Assembly: GCA_017543805.1 (NCBI GenBank)
Contig: JAFYFK010000038.1
Location: 1-6,995, forward strand
DNA length: 6,995 nucleotides
From: Bacillota bacterium
GTDB lineage: Bacteria > Bacillota > Clostridia > Peptostreptococcales > Anaerovoracaceae
Direction of reading: 5' to 3'
Position 1 is the stretch's first letter, and each line of letters opens with the position of its first letter. A program made the translations under genes and the position numbers. The notes beneath the pieces are model-generated. The model was not told where the DNA came from. It saw only the letters and a program-made list of their open reading frames with translations, and made no database searches. Of this stretch, positions 5,051 through 6,995 are shown piece after piece.

Positions 5051-5860
5051 TTGGATGACCGTCCCATTGGAGTATTCGATTCGGGCATAGGCGGCCTGAG
5101 CTGCGTCGCGCCGCTTAAAAAACTTCTGCCCGGCGAAAAGATATTGTTTTTCGGCGACACCGCCCGCGTGCCTTACGGTTCCAAGAGCGATGCCACTATT
5201 ATTTCATATTCCCTTCAGATAGCGGACTACCTGGCGGGGCAGGGCGCCAAAGCTCTGGTCATCGCCTGCAATACCATCTCTGCAGTAGCCATAGGCGCCA
5301 TCCGCGGAGCGTATCCGGACATCCCCGTTGTCGGCATAGTTGAGCCGGCCGCAAGGCGGACGGCGGAGCTGCTGCGCGGCGGGAAGAAGGCCGGGCTTAT
5401 CGCGACCCGCGCCACGGTCAACAACGGGGCGTACCGCAAGGCTGTCAAAGCAGTGCTGCCCGGAGCGGAATTGCCGGCAATGGCCTGCCCGCTGTTTGTG
5501 CCGATCGTGGAGGAAGGCCTTGCGGACAGCGATATCGCAAGGCTTACAGCATCTCATTATCTGGATGTTTTTGTCCGGGACAACGGTCTCGACACGCTGG
5601 TCCTCGGATGCACGCACTATCCCTTCCTTGCGGATACTCTGCGCTCGGTGTTCCCGGAGCTTGACCTGGTCGACCCGGCAGAATGCCTCGCGGAGGAGGC
5701 CGCCCGCGTGCTGGACGAAAAAGACCTGCTCGCGGAGCTCGGAGCTAACGCGGACAAGCCTGACGTCTTCTATGCCAGCGCAATATCCGGCGCGTTTACG
5801 GAAACCGTCGACGCGGTAACGGGCGGGGCAGACTACGATATCCTGCAGCATCATTTTTAG
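5051..5860 (+). CDS. murI: Glutamate racemase
   Basis: MurI converts L-glutamate to D-glutamate for the peptidoglycan stem peptide, without a cofactor, using two cysteines. The 269-residue product has IGVFDSGIGGL (D10, S11), then FFGDTARVPYGSKS (34-47). Catalytic C73 is in ACNT, and the second catalytic C187 is in LGCTHYPF with H189. Length is normal for the family. The start is TTG at 5051, the only start that keeps the conserved N-terminus at its usual distance; AGAGGG at 5038-5043 lies 7 bases upstream. It ends with TAG. It heads a rightward run: the next start is 9 bases after the stop, then a ligase follows directly, which suggests a D-amino-acid or cell-wall operon. The divergent nadK is probably a chance neighbour sharing promoter DNA. 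Confidence 0.95.
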   Translation: MDDRPIGVFDSGIGGLSCVAPLKKLLPGEKILFFGDTARVPYGSKSDATIISYSLQIADYLAGQGAKALVIACNTISAVAIGAIRGAYPDIPVVGIVEPAARRTAELLRGGKKAGLIATRATVNNGAYRKAVKAVLPGAELPAMACPLFVPIVEEGLADSDIARLTASHYLDVFVRDNGLDTLVLGCTHYPFLADTLRSVFPELDLVDPAECLAEEAARVLDEKDLLAELGANADKPDVFYASAISGAFTETVDAVTGGADYDILQHHF

Positions 5861-5869
5861 GTGATAATT

Positions 5870-6400
5870 ATGGAACGAGACGAATTATTCGATATCCTCG
5901 AGATAGACAGCCCGGACCAGCTGGAGTATTTTGAACAGTTTGCGGAGCTTCTTGAGAACGAGGGTGAGATATCCTTCGACGACATGTACGAGGTGCTCTC
6001 CGGCGCGGAAGCTGAAAACATAGGGGAGTTCTCCGAGAATTATTTTGAGGAGCTTATGAACGCTCTTCCCGACGGCGAACAGGCCGCTTTCGCAAAGCTC
6101 GACGCCATTCAGCAGCGCCTTATGCTGCTTGCCGCGGAGGATGACGACAGCGCCAGACGCCTGTTCGTCCAGGAATTCTATAAATTCAGGGACTGGTATC
6201 ACACGCCCGGCTCCGTTATCGTCGACGGGCTTTCCATGACGCCAATGGAGGCTCTGTTCGAGTGCCGCGCGGACAAGTTGACCGGAAGCGAACACAATTA
6301 CGATTTTTCGGGCTTCGACAGCTACGAGCTCGACGAACTTTCGATGAACGTCGGGAACTTTTCACAGATAGATCTGACCGGAAACGGCGGGGAGGAATAA
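5870..6400 (+). CDS. Acidic protein of unknown function in the murI-ligase operon
   Basis: The 176-residue product is strongly acidic and apparently cytosolic, with no signal peptide, membrane segment or cysteine pair. Its first 110 residues look helical, with regular blocks of Glu, Asp and Leu. This is followed by FYKFRDWYHTPGSV (about 104-117) and an Asp/Ser-rich tail ending in GGEE. I do not recognise a named domain. From memory, similar acidic proteins (helical start, F-R-x-W-Y in the middle, Y-D-F-S-x...L-D-E near the end) occur beside ATP-grasp ligases in other Clostridia. That should be checked rather than relied on. ATG at 5870 is preferred, with AGGTG (5859-5863) 6 bases upstream; GTG at 5861 would be embedded in that ribosome site. 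It lies between murI and the ligase gene with no room for a promoter, so a role as partner or regulator of the ligase is a reasonable guess. Confidence 0.82.
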   Translation: MERDELFDILEIDSPDQLEYFEQFAELLENEGEISFDDMYEVLSGAEAENIGEFSENYFEELMNALPDGEQAAFAKLDAIQQRLMLLAAEDDDSARRLFVQEFYKFRDWYHTPGSVIVDGLSMTPMEALFECRADKLTGSEHNYDFSGFDSYELDELSMNVGNFSQIDLTGNGGEE

Positions 6401-6995
6401 ATGACGAAGTACAGAGCAGGGCGTTCCGAGACCGGAGCTGCTTTCGTTCCGCTGCTCTTTGGCGGGGATATAAACGTTTACAGCGTCGCGCGGGCTTTTT
6501 ACGAAGCCTACGACGTGATTCCGAAGGCATACGGAAAGTACCCGACCGGTCCGGACATGAACAGCGCCATCGTGGATTACAGCGCTAACGAAAAGGCCGA
6601 CGACCCGGAAACTTTCAAGGCTCTGGTCGAAGCCTTCGCCGCGGAGAACACGGACAAAAAGGTGCTGCTTATAGGCTGTGGGGACAATTATGTAGCGCTT
6701 GCTTCGCGTTTTAAGGACAGTCTCCCCGCGAACGTCATCGCGCCGTACATAGACCTGCCGCTGATGGAGGAACTGACCAACAAGGAGCGTTTCTATGCTT
6801 TCTGTGAGGCGCACGGCGTCGATTATCCGGACACCTTCGTATACCGCGGGGAAATGGGAGATTCCTTTACGCTGCCGTTCGGCGGACCCTTTGCGGTCAA
6901 GCCGGCAAACAGCGTCAGCTACTGGAAGTTCCCGTTTGAAGGCCAGAAAAAGGCTTACATTCTGCGGACCGAGGCGGAAGTGCGCTCGGTGCTTA
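6401..6995 (+). CDS. ATP-grasp carboxylate-amine ligase, N-terminal part (cut by window edge)
   Basis: The frame stays open from ATG at 6401 to the window end (198 codons). The start directly follows the TAA of the preceding gene, and GGAGG at 6391-6395 is a strong ribosome site. The N-terminus reads FVPLLFGGDINVYSVARAFY, then TGPDMNS, VLLIGCGDNYVAL, APYIDLPLMEELTNKERFY and PFAVKPANS. This layout is a Rossmann-like pre-ATP-grasp domain followed by the start of the ATP-grasp fold, with KP as the expected ATP-contacting Lys near residue 167. I associate it with the predicted ATP-dependent carboligase group that includes D-aspartate ligases of peptidoglycan cross-bridges. Such enzymes join a carboxylate, through an acyl phosphate, to an amino group. 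The catalytic C-terminal half is outside the window, so the substrate cannot be read. Next to murI, a D-amino-acid substrate is plausible but inferred. Confidence 0.82.
   Translation, partial: MTKYRAGRSETGAAFVPLLFGGDINVYSVARAFYEAYDVIPKAYGKYPTGPDMNSAIVDYSANEKADDPETFKALVEAFAAENTDKKVLLIGCGDNYVALASRFKDSLPANVIAPYIDLPLMEELTNKERFYAFCEAHGVDYPDTFVYRGEMGDSFTLPFGGPFAVKPANSVSYWKFPFEGQKKAYILRTEAEVRSVL

Noticed and set aside
5204..5854. Leftward 216-codon frame opposite murI
   Set aside because: murI carries full catalytic motifs on the other strand; the antisense frame has no recognisable features.
1..6995. tRNA or rRNA genes, insertion sequences
   Set aside because: No cloverleaf-like segment, rRNA signature or transposase motif was seen on either strand.

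Overview
The window looks like a junction between a plasmid-type or integrated-element maintenance module (about 1-1800) and ordinary chromosomal genes of a Gram-positive, Clostridia-like bacterium (1894-6995). The organism guess rests on three things: a ParA/ParB pair of the type carried by plasmids and integrative elements of gut or rumen Clostridia, strong AGGAGG-type ribosome sites with TTG starts, and a glutamate racemase, NAD kinase and ATP-grasp ligase typical of low- to mid-GC Firmicutes. It cannot be narrowed further by reading alone. The genes from 1894 on are visibly GC-richer than the spacer at about 1245-1890.

Left part, leftward strand: the start of parB (1-122, cut by the window edge), then parA (900 down to 73), which reads through as one 275-codon frame but carries two in-frame stop codons. 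Upstream of parA, about 943-1244 is a GC-rich, gene-free block full of short hairpins whose wobble pairs favour leftward RNA. A rrn boxA-like sequence sits at its upstream end. From 1366 to 1721 there is an orphan leftward terminator, a palindrome, a long inverted repeat and five co-directional TGTCGTA repeats in two groups. That is the texture of a replication origin or partition site, but no Rep gene is visible.

Middle, rightward: an MscS-type mechanosensitive channel gene (1894-2880) overlaps by one base a gene for a membrane-anchored protein of unknown function (2880-4031), so the two are probably co-translated. A bidirectional terminator (4073-4107) separates them from the convergent NAD kinase gene (4162-4968, leftward).

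Right part: nadK and murI diverge from an 82-base spacer in which their predicted promoters overlap. murI (5051-5860) begins a tight rightward run with an acidic 176-residue protein of unknown function (5870-6400) and an ATP-grasp carboxylate-amine ligase (6401 to the window end). Glutamate racemase makes D-glutamate for peptidoglycan, and relatives of the ligase join D-amino acids to peptides. A cell-wall or D-amino-acid role for the run is therefore reasonable but inferred.

The most interesting items are the structured, possibly antiterminated RNA ahead of parA, the two nonsense codons in parA (both explicable as Gln codon C-to-T changes), the iteron-like array with its orphan terminator, the channel-coupled surface protein, and the acidic partner between the racemase and the ligase.
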